Below are positions 24,701 through 37,794 of a DNA stretch of 64,000 nt, piece by piece. The stretch comes from Rhabdophis nuchalis. Its lineage: Eukaryota; Chordata; Lepidosauria; Squamata; Natricidae. The DNA lies in the NCBI GenBank assembly GCA_039707465.1, contig CM077647.1, positions 47,642,110-47,706,109 of the forward strand. Direction: 5' to 3'. The stretch's first letter is position 1. Each line of letters starts with the position of its first letter. Position numbers and translations under genes: made by a program. A model generated the notes under the pieces. That model ran no database searches and was not told the origin of the DNA. It worked only from the letters and a program-made list of their open reading frames with translations.

Positions 24701-27700
24701 GTACACACTGATATCTGAACTATAAATTAAGAATTTAAAATTTTAAAAAAAATTGCTTACAATACAGGTAGTCCTTGACTTACAACAATTCATTTAGTGG
24801 ATCATTCAAAGTTGCAACAGCACTGAAAATGTGACTTATGACAATTTTTCACACATACAACCAGTGTTGAGTTCCTACCGGTTCAGCTGAACTGGTAGTG
24901 GTTTGGCTGTCTGGGTCACCGGGACCGGCAACGACTCAGGCCTGCCATGCCCTGAACCAGTTCTCCCAGCGGTGCCATAGGTGCCACCATCTTGCATTTT
25001 TATAGTACTGTGCATACATGCACAGCGCGCATCAAGCACATGCATCAAGCATGTGTGTGACCACAAGCAAACCAACAGTAGTGGCTGCTGGAACCCACCC
25101 TTGCACACAACTGTTGCAGCATCCCCATGGTCACATGATCAAAATTCAGATGCCTGGCAATGGACTCATGTTTATGACAGTTGCAATGTCCTGGGATCAT
25201 GTGATCATCTTTTGCGACCTTCTGACAAGCCAAGTCAATGGCGAGCCAGATTCACTTGACAACTGCGTTACTAACAAGAACTGCAGTGATTCAACTGAGA
25301 CAAGAAATGTCATAAAATGAGGCAAAACAAATGTCTCACTTAGCAACAGAAATATTGGGCTCAATCATGGTCATAAATAAAAACTATCTTTATTTAGAAA
25401 ACATTCATTTTTTTAAAGTAATATTTCCCACAAATATCTAAATATAACTTGATTACTTTAAAATAGAAACCATTTTGCAGAGTGCATTTTTGTTATACAG
25501 GTAGTTTTAAATTGCAAACTTTACAGTTTGCAAATCTTACAGTCTACAGTTATCTGTAAATGCAAACCTTATAACATGTTTCTGAAGATGTGAAATCCTT
25601 TTCAATGTAGAAATGAAGCTGAATGTATTATACAGCAGAACTAAAGTATTAGCAGTTGTCATGGAAACTACTTTCTGCTGAGCAGCTCTTTATTGTAACT
25701 TTGGCCATCCAGCTGTGGACCCACTGGAAGAGACCTACATCTGCACTAGAAAATAATTTACAGATAAGATACCAAAAATAGTATTAAAATATTAATAGCT
25801 GAAATGCATTTACCATTAGAGAATGAAAGAGCCACTAGAGCCAGATCTTCCTGAGAATGTTGGAGCTTCTCTGCTACAATTTTCAAAATCTCTTGAACTG
25901 AACTGGATAATTTGGTTTTTACACTGATGTAAGAATGTTGTGTTATATACACATGGCAAAAACCTGCAAAGAGAGAGGAAAATCATTCCATTAACAAAAG
26001 AAATTCTTATTGAAAGGTGTAAAAACTTAAATTGTTGCACTGTTTTAGACAGCTTGTCAATCATTCTTTGATAAAAGAAATTAGTTATTCTAGGATTTGG
26101 ATTTGGAAAAGTGAATCTGCTTAAAGATCAGAGTACAATAGCTGTCTGGTGTAATATGTCATCATGTGATATGTCATCATGTGCGGTTGTTCATCTGAGG
26201 TTGTATTTACCTACTTTTAACAACCTGTATGAACCAGATGATGTTTATTATCTCCTGATATGTAAAACCATAGAACTCAAAAATAGCATACTTTTTTCCC
26301 CAAATGAATGTATTATAAAAGGAATTATTACTTCACCCATATTTTGTGAATGTTGTCAAAGATATGTCTTAATTTCTGTTACATATAAATTAAGTTCTGT
26401 TAATTTATATTTGGAACCAGAGGTGGGTTCCTCCCGGTTCAGCCAAGTACTTCAAATAAGTAGTAGCGGCCTGCCATGCCCCCGAACTGGTTCTATCAGC
26501 GGCACATGTGCAAAAGCATTTTTAACTACGGAGCATGCATGTGTAGCCCGCCCCTGAAGCACATCTCTGAGCGAACCAGCAGTAGAAGAAGTTGAAACCC
26601 ACTCCTATTTGGAACCATTGGCCTACTGGTTTTAAAAATTAAAATATGCAAGAGAATGTTGAATCTTATTAATAATGGTCAAGGCATGAATAAATATGTA
26701 GGAATATTGCTAATAAAATATTGTTGCCAATTTAAATATTTCAGTCTTGTACACAGATTAATAATGATATTAATGGTGAAAATTCCTATAGTTTTAAAAT
26801 GAAACATTGTTCTTAAAATGAATACAACTTAAGCACATACACAATCACAAACATAAAGAGGGATCTTATCCCTCGTAAGTACTTAGTTTTATTGGATGGA
26901 ACTATCCCATTTATTATTCTACCTTGTACATATGTATACTATCTGTCCATGTAAAGGAGGAAGGTTAATTTATAGATTTTTAAGTTTTGCATTGGGCTTA
27001 TATTTTAAGAATGTTTGTGTATACATGTGGGTATATGTGAACTACCAGTAGGCTTCTTTTTTTTCAGAAATCATTTGAGCACAATTAAAAATTATTACTT
27101 GATTCATTTTCCTTTAAGCAAAATTAATTTATTAAAGACTGGATATCCCTTCATGGGTTACAATCTTGTCGGAGCGAAGGGGCTTGCATACTTCAATGAA
27201 GCTATGAGCTATGCCATGCTTGGGACACCCAAGATGGACAGGTCATAGCAGAGAGCTCTGACAAAATGTGATTGAATGAAAACCCCATGGACAGTGTTGT
27301 CCATGGGGTCGCAATGGGTTGGACACGACTTTACAACTAACAACAACAAAGATTGAATGCCACATTGGGAAGAATTTGGAGTGGAAGTTAAATTTGATCC
27401 CAGATCATGAATCATGAATTTATATTATATATGGGATAATTGTAATTCGATAATTTTAAATGAATACACCTTTAAAAGTACTTGGACAAAAATGGTATTA
27501 AATACTATGAGGCTGTTATATTCATAATTCTTTCTTTGAAACAAGAGCAGTACTACAAGAATTTAGACTGTCTGAAACTGCAAAGTGGCAACACTTAGTA
27601 TTAAAATACAAACAAACTAACAGAGGCCAAATGGAGGCAACTGTAGGTCATTGGAAAACTTCCCAAGGCCCTGTTATAAGTCAAGTCAATTCATAAAGTG

Positions 27701-30700
27701 CCAATCTAACAGGACTATCTTCCCGGGAAAACTATGACACAGCACAGTTGTTAATGTCCTCCATCTACAGACTATAAAATTGTTCCAAAATGAAAATTGT
27801 ATCAAATGTGTGACCTTCAATGTTGAGTTAAATTGTGATGCCTTGGGAAAAGCCCATAGTAGCAGAAATGAACAGATTCTTGTAGATTTGCAATGCCACC
27901 CTTCTCCCATGTGTAGTCAAGACTGCATTATCCAAAAATCCAGTTGGGAAGATCTGAGGTAAAGGCATTTTTTCATTTATTATTCAGCCCAAACCAGTTT
28001 CCAACTATACTGATCATGTGGAGAAACAAGGTCACAATACTGACATTTAACAGAAGCATAAGGACATTGAAGGATGAGGGAAAAGTTGGAAAAAGAATCA
28101 GTTTATTTTCCATCCAAATAGCAGATACTGTTAATGTGATATTTATTTCTTTTTGTGTTTCATTCATACTTACCTTCTTCTGTTTCATTCACAGATTCTC
28201 TGGTCTGAAGCCAGTTCTGTTTGAGGCTATATTGATGTAAAATGGCTTTATGCTATAAAGAGTTTTAAAAATACCAAAATTACTGAATGTTTTAAAAAAG
28301 GAAACAAAGAAAAAAGTCTATGCATAGTTTGTCTAAATAAACTAATCACATTCTATTCATGAAAAACTTGAGATGTAAAAAAAAAATACACAGAAAAGGG
28401 GAGGGAGAGAAAAAGAAAGACAAATACATTTTATGAGAACATTCACAGAAATCTTATTTTCTGCTTCTAATACTTTTATTTTATTATTTATTATTATTTA
28501 TTCACTCATTCAATTTCCATAGCTGACAATCTCAATCTTACTGCAGGCAGGCAGTATCACAATAATTAAAAACATAAAAGAAAAAAGGGTTACAAATTAT
28601 AAAGTATAGGCCAGTGATGGCGAACCTATGGCATGCGTGCCACAGGTGGCACGCGGAGCCATTTCATAGGACACACGAGATATTGCCCTGATAGCTCCAG
28701 CGCACATGTGCACGCTGGGCAGCTGATTTTGGATTTCATTTTTCGCTGTTTTTCGCCCTCTGGAGGCTTTCCTGAAGCCTCTGTAGAGCAAAAAACAACC
28801 CAAACTGAAAACAGGAAGTTCAGGAATAAATATCTGGTTTGCATTTCGCTGTTTTTCTCCCTTCGGAGATTTAAAACAGTGCTGTTTTGAGAAGCCTCCG
28901 ATCCCAAGGCAGCCCTGAGAAGGGGAAAGTCCTCCCTCCCCAGAACAGCGCTGTTTTAACAGCGCTGTTTTGAGAAGCCTCTAATTGCAAGGCAGCACTG
29001 AGAAAAGGTGGTTTCCCTCCCTCTCAACGCTGTTTTGAGATGCAAGGCTTTCCCTCCCTTCCCTCAGCGTTGTTTTGGGATCTGAGGCCAAAAGTGGGGG
29101 ATGTTGCACACACATCCGCAAGGTGAGCACAGAGGTGGGGGTCACGTGCGTATGTGAAGGGGGGGTGAAGAGCGCAGAGGAGGTGCCACACAGATGTGCA
29201 GGGGAAGGGGCATGTGGGAGAAGCATTGCATTATGGGTATGGGCACACGAGCATGCACAATAGCGTGCATGTGCATGCTTTCGGCACCCAAGGGAAAAAA
29301 GGTTAGCCATCACTGGTATGGCAACAGAAAATTATCCTAGCAATTACATAAAAATTAGCAGTGCAACCAGATAATAAAGCCCCCAATACATTTTGGAACC
29401 TAGATACAAGTCCATAGACAGATCTTTAATGCCTTACAAATGACTAACATGGTCAGGGCCATCATAAACTCTAAAGGAAAGATGTTTATACTGCCAAGAA
29501 GATATAACTCCTGGTCCCTACTGGCTGACATTCCTTGGCTAATGAGACCTGAAGTCAAACTATTCGACTGAATTGGATGGGTAGAAACTATTGGGAGAAG
29601 ACATTCCCATATGTACCCCACTCCCAAGCTATGTATCATTTTAAAGGTTACAACCAGCACTTTGAATTGCATCTGGAAACACGCCAGCAGCCAATGCAGC
29701 TCCCATAGTAGTGATTTTACTCATGCTGCATACCTGGCACCATTGCATACTTGTGTAGCCTCAACTTGCACCAACGGAATATCTCAAATTTTCATTAAGG
29801 GCAAGCCCATATAGGGATTGTTGCAGTACTCCAAATAAGAGGTAACTAGGAACAAAGCCCTCATCCCTGCAGTTCTGGAATGATTGAACTCATATTTGAA
29901 AACTATTCACAGTTACCCACTGTGTATAGTGTATATACTGTATATAGTGTATACTCCCTGGAGACGAGCCTAATGCTGGCATAGACTGAGAGCAAAAGAA
30001 GAAAGGACGACAGAGAATGAAGTGGCTGGATGGAGTCACCGAATCAGTAGGTATGAGCTTAAATGGACTCCAGAGTATGGTAGAGGACAGGAGGGTCTGG
30101 AGCAGTGGTAGTCAACCCGGTCCCTACCGCCCACTAGTGGGCATTCCAGCTTTCATGGTGGGCGGTAGGGGTTTTGTCCGATACTGAACCACTTTCCTTT
30201 TTTTAATTTAATTGACTTCCCTACTTTATAAATCACCATTACTGTGGAACTGGTGGGTAGTTAGAAAATTATACTACTAACAGAGATACAAAAGTAAGCA
30301 GTAGGTATAAAAAGGTTGACTACCCCTGGTCTGGAGGAACGTCGTTCATGGGGTCATGATGGGTCGGACACAACTTTGCAACTAACAACAACACAGTTAC
30401 CCACACCCCTAGTCACCTCCCATCGTGACTACTGCAAATGCCCTCTACATGGGGCTGACCTTAAAAAGTTTCAACATTTGGAAGTTTTAAATGTTTAAAA
30501 ATGAGGCGGTTTTGTGCAAGCCGAGATTTGCTTATGTGTCATCACTCTTGCATGAACTGTGCTGACTGCTGATTTGCTTTCAGGCCCAGTTCAAGGTGCT
30601 GGCTTTAAAGCCTTACGTGACTTGGTATCACGTTTGAAGGACTGTTTTTTTCTCAGTCATATTTATCCAATGTTTCACAGTTTCCTCTTCTAAAGAGATA

Positions 30701-33700
30701 CATCTAGTGAAATCATGAAGCTTTCTCCCTGATGGCTTCCCTCCCCCCAGAGAATATCATCCCTGCAGAGATAAGACTGCCCCCTCTTACAATCTTTTAC
30801 AAAGCCCTGAAGATATATATGGTTCTTTTCATAGGCTTGGGGATCCCAAAGTGATAGGGAACTTATCAAGTGATTTATTTGCTTTTGCATTGAGGGTTTT
30901 ACTTGGGGTTTTATCTTTGTAAGCTACCCAGAATCACTAGGAATTAGTTAGGCAGCTATATACATTTTCTACATAAATTAAAAAAAAATTCTGAAAAGAG
31001 CACACTTAAGCACTAATTCTCTAAATTTGGGGATACATTACTTACACACGTAATGACATATATAGTATTTATTTTGGTCATTACTCCTAACATTTGCATT
31101 CAATAACTTTGTCCAGATTTTCTGTCGAAATCTATTTATATTCAACATAATTTACAGGAAATATTACTTGGCTTCTCCACAATGCACACCAACAAACTAC
31201 ACTTTAATTTTGCTACAGGCATCTTCTTTTTACTTCTATGGTTGGAAACAGAGTCACATCATTAGCAAACAGATTTAACAATTCCAACAGAAAAGTGCAG
31301 CTTGCCTATTTATTTATTTTGGCTGTTTCTTTTCATTAATTAAAAGAATATAAGGCAAAGAAAAAGGAAGTCACTAAATTAGAATTAAAATTATTTTAGT
31401 ATCTTTTCATATTACCTTTCTGTGAGGTGAATATTCATCTACTGTGCTGAAAGAAAAATATGTTTGTTATTCATTTTTGTAATAAAAATTCTTTCAGTAT
31501 TGGTGTAGATCTCTACTAAAAAGTGGCACAGAATCTAATGGTCTGGAACTTCGATCTTTAAACATTTAATTCAACACTTTTAACAATACACCACGTTGAC
31601 TCTAGCTCTGTTATTATCATATATGACTAATGATATCATTTATTACTATATATTGTTATTAACTAGTAATCTGTAACAGCAATTGTTGTGACAGTAATTG
31701 TTGGTAGAAGTAACATTTATAGCATTTGTTTACACAAAATTAATTGCCTACATAAAAACTAATCATTCCAGCCTTATTTTAGTGTGAACAGGATGCCTTC
31801 TTGTTCAGTATTGTCAATATACAATGGCACGAGCTCTCTGAATTTCAGGCAAAAGCTTTTCAATTCTACACAGAAATGCCCTCCAATATTGTGCTATTTA
31901 CCCAGTAAAATATATCAAAAATGATACACAATACAGTATTATTGTCAGCCAGTCATTTCTTATCGAAAAATATATAACAGTAAATTATATAATAATTATA
32001 TTATATAAATGAAAATATGTAATTATATTTAAGCAAATACAGTTGTGTTCAGATAATAATTATATAAATGAAATGTTTATGTGTAATGGGAGAAAAATGA
32101 ATATTGACTTTTGTCAAACATCAAATCAACATTATGTTGATTTAAGCCAGTGGACAAATCTCTCAAATCCCGAAAAACAACTGATGAGTCCATTGAAAAT
32201 ATAAAGTTAATAATTCCACTATTTCATAGTACTCATTCATAAATCATGCTTCAAAGAGACAAAAAATAAGATTTGTGCACAACAGACCTCAAAACTGATG
32301 CATATCATTCAGTACTCTTGCAGGGAGAGAAATTAAATTTGTGTCGTATATTAAAACTCTGTTCAAACAGCCTTCTTTCTACCTCTTATGCTGATATTAA
32401 TTATTTTTAATCCAACAGCTCTGTAACAAACCCTCTTACAATACTAGTAAAAATGGACTATTAGATTGCAATAATAATTTGTGTATCAAACCTATTATTT
32501 CACGTTATTCCCTTATAAACTATGCAAAATCAATGCTTGCCTATACAAACATTAAATACTTGAAACAAGATCATTTGATATTACAAAAAAAAACCCTGTT
32601 AAAATTAGGAACAAAAACCCTAATTATAACTCTTTAAAGGAAGCAATACAAAATAGGACCAAAAAAGAAACTTACTGACGACGATGCATTCCAAGTAATT
32701 TCTGAAATTCTTTCAGGTCTTTCTCCAATATAGGGTATTCATACACATCATCTAGCACATTTCTATATATTGTCTATGGAAAGTGGAAGTTGAGAGAAAA
32801 GGGGAGGAGAAAGAATCAAATAAATAAATGCTACAGCTTTTCAGCAATTCAGTTAAAGCAATTACTACAGAAATGTTTCATGTTAAGATTTTCAGGTTGG
32901 AAAGAGGGCTTTTTAATTTATTTATTTTTAAATAGCCAGTTTGGTGTAGTGGCTGAAGGCAGAGAATATGAGTTCAAGTCTGCCTAAGGCATGAAGCCAA
33001 TCAGTTTCTCTCAAGCCTAGGAAGAATGCAATGGCAAACCTCTTCCAAAATTTCTTTCCAAAAAATCTGATTCACTAGTCCAGACAGTGGCTGGGAGTCA
33101 AAAACTGACTTGAAGGCACACAACCACCAGTCAATATTAGTTAACTTGAAAGGCAGTCTCTTACTTACTTTACTGCTGATGTATGCTGAAGAGGATACCT
33201 TTTCAAAGAATGCCTAAAAACAGTCATTGTGTGCTTCATTCATGATAGAAAGATCTTCAGTATTGAGTATATTAAGATATGAAATATTCTTAAGAAAGTG
33301 AGAATCCCAGAACACCTCACTGTCCTTATATAAAGCACAATAGAAAGCATCATGTGTAAAAGACTGACTGCATATTGGCAAAGAAGTCGAACACTGCTGC
33401 ATGCTTTTATTAATTCATATATTCAACCTATATACTAAACATATATTCAGGGAAGCCGAATTAGAGAAAGATTAATGTTGCTTTAAAATTGGAGAAAGGA
33501 ACTCAATAATTGTGCTATAATGATGTCAGTATTCTGAGAGCTGAAAACCCAAGTGATTTGAATTTTCCAGTAATAAAAATCAAGGAATATGGTGGAAAAA
33601 AGGTCTATGATTAAGTATTAAAAAAATCAAGTAAGAAACCAGCCTGATAACTGACAATGGAAACAACAAGGTGATAGAGAGCTTCTGCCTTTTAGAATCA

Positions 33701-36700
33701 CCTACTAATACAAAAGGAAATTCACAGGAGACTCTCTGAGGAAGGCTATAATGGTGGGAAAGATAAGCGGGAAACAGAAAAAGAGGATGACCAGCAACAA
33801 GATAGATGGACTCAGTTACAGCAGTTCTGAGGGGGCAAGTTGATGACAGATTGTCTTGGGAAAAAATCTATTTACATGGTTGCTAAGAATTGTTATTAAT
33901 TTAATGGACATAATCAATCAAATTTTATGACAACTAGTTTATCATTTATGTGCTTTCCACAATCGGTCAAGATTTATTACACCATCTTAATCCTGTTTTT
34001 TGTGTGTACGGTTACAATATCTTTTTCCATCTCATATAATTGTGAAAACCATGACACTCCATGGACATCACATAATATGTAATGTATAAACCCATTATAA
34101 GAACACTAAATCCTCTGAATTCGGGAATCTTGGTAAATTGTTCACTTTTAGATCATAACAGAAGAGCAGTTATTTGGAGATAATTGGAAGAAGACTAGAA
34201 GCACCCAGTAGAGATATTACTTTATAAATGTTAGTCTTATATTATAAATGTTGATCCTATATTCAGTAAGTGAGCTTACCTCAAATATACTATTACAGGT
34301 TGCACATATTAAGGTAGTTTTGGATTTTTAAAAAAATGTATAATTATTGTTCTGTATCAGAAAGTATTTAAGTAATCATACCTTAAGAAACTGCTTCAAA
34401 TGCTCATCTTCATGCAACCAGTCTTTGTAGAGTGAAGTCCACTGTGACACCAAATGCAAGACTTTTCTCTTTCTGCAGGGAATATCAACAATTCCTTCCT
34501 TGTCTTGATGGTTTTTAGCACAATAAGTGGAGGCAAGTTAAGGTGAAATTTCAAAAACATAATTTTTCATCCTATTGTCTGAATATACATTTTGTTTCAA
34601 TTTATGTCAGCAGCTTTGAGTACTTATTAATTTTGATGAAGCTTTAAAATATAAATAAATAAAATGATTTGAATGTAAGATTTATTCAGTAATAATTTAA
34701 AATATTTGTTATATACTAAGTAATATGTGAAAGCAACTCTCTCATGTCAGAAGCTAAATTTTAGTATACAAGAAAAATCTTTCTTACATACTAAATAATG
34801 TAAGAATTTCCCATCTTATCTCTGAATAAAGAGAACATTGCAAAGGATTGCAATTTCCCAAACATTACAACATAATTAAGTATAAGTCTTGTTCAGTGGT
34901 GTCAAACTCCATTTCATTGAGGGCTACATCAGGGTTGTGTTCTCAGGGGATAGGGGTGTGTGGACAGGGTGTGGACAGTTCATCAGTCAAGGCTCTGTTT
35001 TCAGCCAAGACAGCCCACCCATGCTGTGTTTTCAGCCACAATTTTTTTTTTAGTTTTATTTGATTTATATCCCGCACCTATCTCTTACAAAAGGACCTAG
35101 GGCGGCGCACAGGAAATTTAAAAAAACGGCATATAAATATACAAATACATAAAATCCTAAAACCACAATTAAACTTAAGAACCCTGTGCTAACCCTGTCC
35201 CTCTAATTAAAAATTTGTAAACTAAAACTCAGTCGTTAACGGGTGGTCACGCTAGGCCGGCTTGATGGAACAGGTGCGTCTTCAGGCACTGGCGGAAAAG
35301 GCGGAGGTCCGAGGTGGTGCAGAGTTCGGGAGGCAGGTCGTTCCAGAGGGTAGGGCCCGCCGATGGCACCCGGAGAAGACTCTCCCTATGGGAGCGGATC
35401 GGTCGAAGGGATGTGTGGGGCAGGAGACGGTCTCGCACATAACTAGGCCCCGTGCCATGGAGCGCTTTAAAGATGGTAATCAGCACCTTGAAGCGCACCC
35501 GAAAGGCCACAGGCAGCCAGTGTAGCTCACACAGGAAAGGTGTAATATGGGACTGCCTTGAGGCTCCCTTGATCATCCGCGCGGCCGCATTCTGAACTAA
35601 CTGTAACCTTCGAGTGCACCTCAAGGGGAGCCCCATGTAGAGAGCGTTACAGTAGTCTAGAAGGGATATCACAAGTGCTTGAGTGACTGTGCGAAGGGCG
35701 TCTGGGTCCAGTAAGGGGCACAATTGGCGGACCAGGCGCACCTGGTAAAATGCCCCCCTGGCCACAGCTGTCACATGGTCCTCCATGGTCAGCCGGGAAT
35801 CCTGGAGGACACCTAAATTGCGCACCCTCTCCACGGGGGCCAATAGTTTGCCCCCTATGGCCAGTGTTGGACTTACCTGGCTAAACTGGGATGCCGGAAA
35901 CCACAGCCACTCGGTCTTGGACGGGTTGAGTTTGAGTTTGTTACTGCCCATCCAGACCCGTATGGCCTCCAAACACCGGGACATCACCTCGACGACATCG
36001 TTGGGGTGGTTTGGGGTAGATATGAACAGCTGAGTATCATCAGCGTACAGATGGTACTCTACCCCAAAACCACGGATGATCTCGCCCAGCGGCTTCATAT
36101 AGGTGTTGAACAGGAGTGGCAAGAGGACCGACCCCTGAGGTACCCCACATATGAGGGGTCTCGAGGTCGACCTCTGCCCTCCTGCCAACATGAATTGCGA
36201 CTGACTGGAGAGGTAGGAGGAGAACCACCGTAGCACGGTGCCTCCCACCCCCACCCCCTCCAGTCGGTGCAATAGGATACCATGGTCGATGGTATCAAAA
36301 GCCGCTGAGAGATCTAATAGGACCAGGATAGAGGAGCACCCACCAATGAATCTCCTTCATCTTTCTACCAGCAAAATGGAGCCTGCCCAAACTCCATTTT
36401 GTCTAACAGATGCACTGTGGTTGACTCCTTCACTGTTTCCAGGGTGGGCTTTTGGGGCAGATCTAAGAGGGCCACCAGCAGCATCCAGCCCACGGGCCTT
36501 GAGTTTGACACCCCTGGTCTAGGCTGTCTTTTTTTTTTCTTAATAGAAAAATGATAAAAATAAAACACAAACATAATTAAATATAATTATAAACCACTGA
36601 GAATCAGTATAAGCCTTTCAGAATAATTTATACAGTGAGATGTGGGGCATATACATTTGATTAATAAATAATGTATGAATATATTTGATCTCAAATTATT

Positions 36701-37719
36701 AAACTAAAACTATGCTTCATGCAACACTGCCAGTGAAATTCTCAAATGCTATTAGGCTGTGCTGAAAATTAAAGTAATGGCTGTATTATATTCCTGTAAT
36801 CTGAATAAAGGAAGTGGTATTATTGATAAAAGAGCCTATTGTCATTTTTATTGGGAATGGAAGAAAATTATTTTGTAATGCTAAATCTGCCCTTCTATCA
36901 ACTTTGGATGAAAGTGGAGATATAAGCAGTGGTACATAGATTTATCTACTGCAACAATTAATAAATTATCCTTAACATAGGCAAAGAAATTATGTAGATT
37001 TGCCTTATATCTAACCTATATAGATCATTATGAGGCCTGAATGAATGATGTTCTATAGAGAAGGATATTGTCTCAGCAGAGCTTGACACAAGTCATCTGT
37101 TGTCATGAAGACGGTGTATGTAAGAAGGAAGTCATCCAGAAGAGTTTCTACAAACAAAGAAGGAAAACGAAAACCAAAAATTTAAAATGTATAAGATAAC
37201 TGGAGTATTATGTAAGCATATTATTAATAAATCTCAAACAATGACAGTAAAAAATCACAATAACTATAAACATAGTAGTAAAGTTTCAGATAAATATGTA
37301 AATCTGTAAATGGATATGAACTCAGACCGATACATCCCTCAGACCGATACGCTCCCACAGAGTGGGCCTCCTCAGGGTGCCGTCGGATGGACAATGCCGT
37401 CTGGCGACACCCAGGGGAAGAGCCTTCTCTGTGGCGGGCCATGCTCTCTGGAACGACTTACCCCCTGAACTCCACACCATCTCCGACTTCCGCCTCTTCC
37501 GCAAGTGTCTGAAGACACATCTATTCCATCTAGCCGGCCTAGCGTAACCTCCATTACTGATTATTAAACAGTTTTAAACTTGGGATTTTTAATTCGGTTT
37601 TTAGTGCAGGGTTTTATTTATTAGAATAAGTTTTTTAAATTTTATATATTTTGTATGTATTTTAACATCCCTGTGCGTAGCCCTGGGTCCATTTGGAGAA
37701 GGGCGGGGTATAAATTTAA

Positions 37720-37794
<75 letters not shown>

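Larger units (their letters stand above)
34894..36516. mobile_element. hAT-type transposon carrying an L2 insertion
   Basis: Termini CAGTGGTGTCAAACTC and GAGTTTGACACCCCTG are perfect inverted ends apart from one base. Flanks GTCTTGTT and GTCTAGGC are weakly matched. The element lies wholly inside the U12-type intron of RAPGEF5 and is enlarged by the L2 LINE at 35041-36340. Confidence 0.8.

Noticed and set aside
29923..29950. GTATATACTGTATATAGTGT near-palindrome
   Set aside because: Short low-complexity AT sequence with no further support.
34480..34526. AG acceptors inside the REM exon such as CATCAAG or CCCTGCAG
   Set aside because: They would remove residues matching the family and leave the split His codon unmatched; the AC acceptor restores frame and sequence.
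37021..37068. Conventional GT donor after the REM exon
   Set aside because: The first usable GT lies after an in-frame TAG and breaks the protein match; the U12-type boundary fits exactly.
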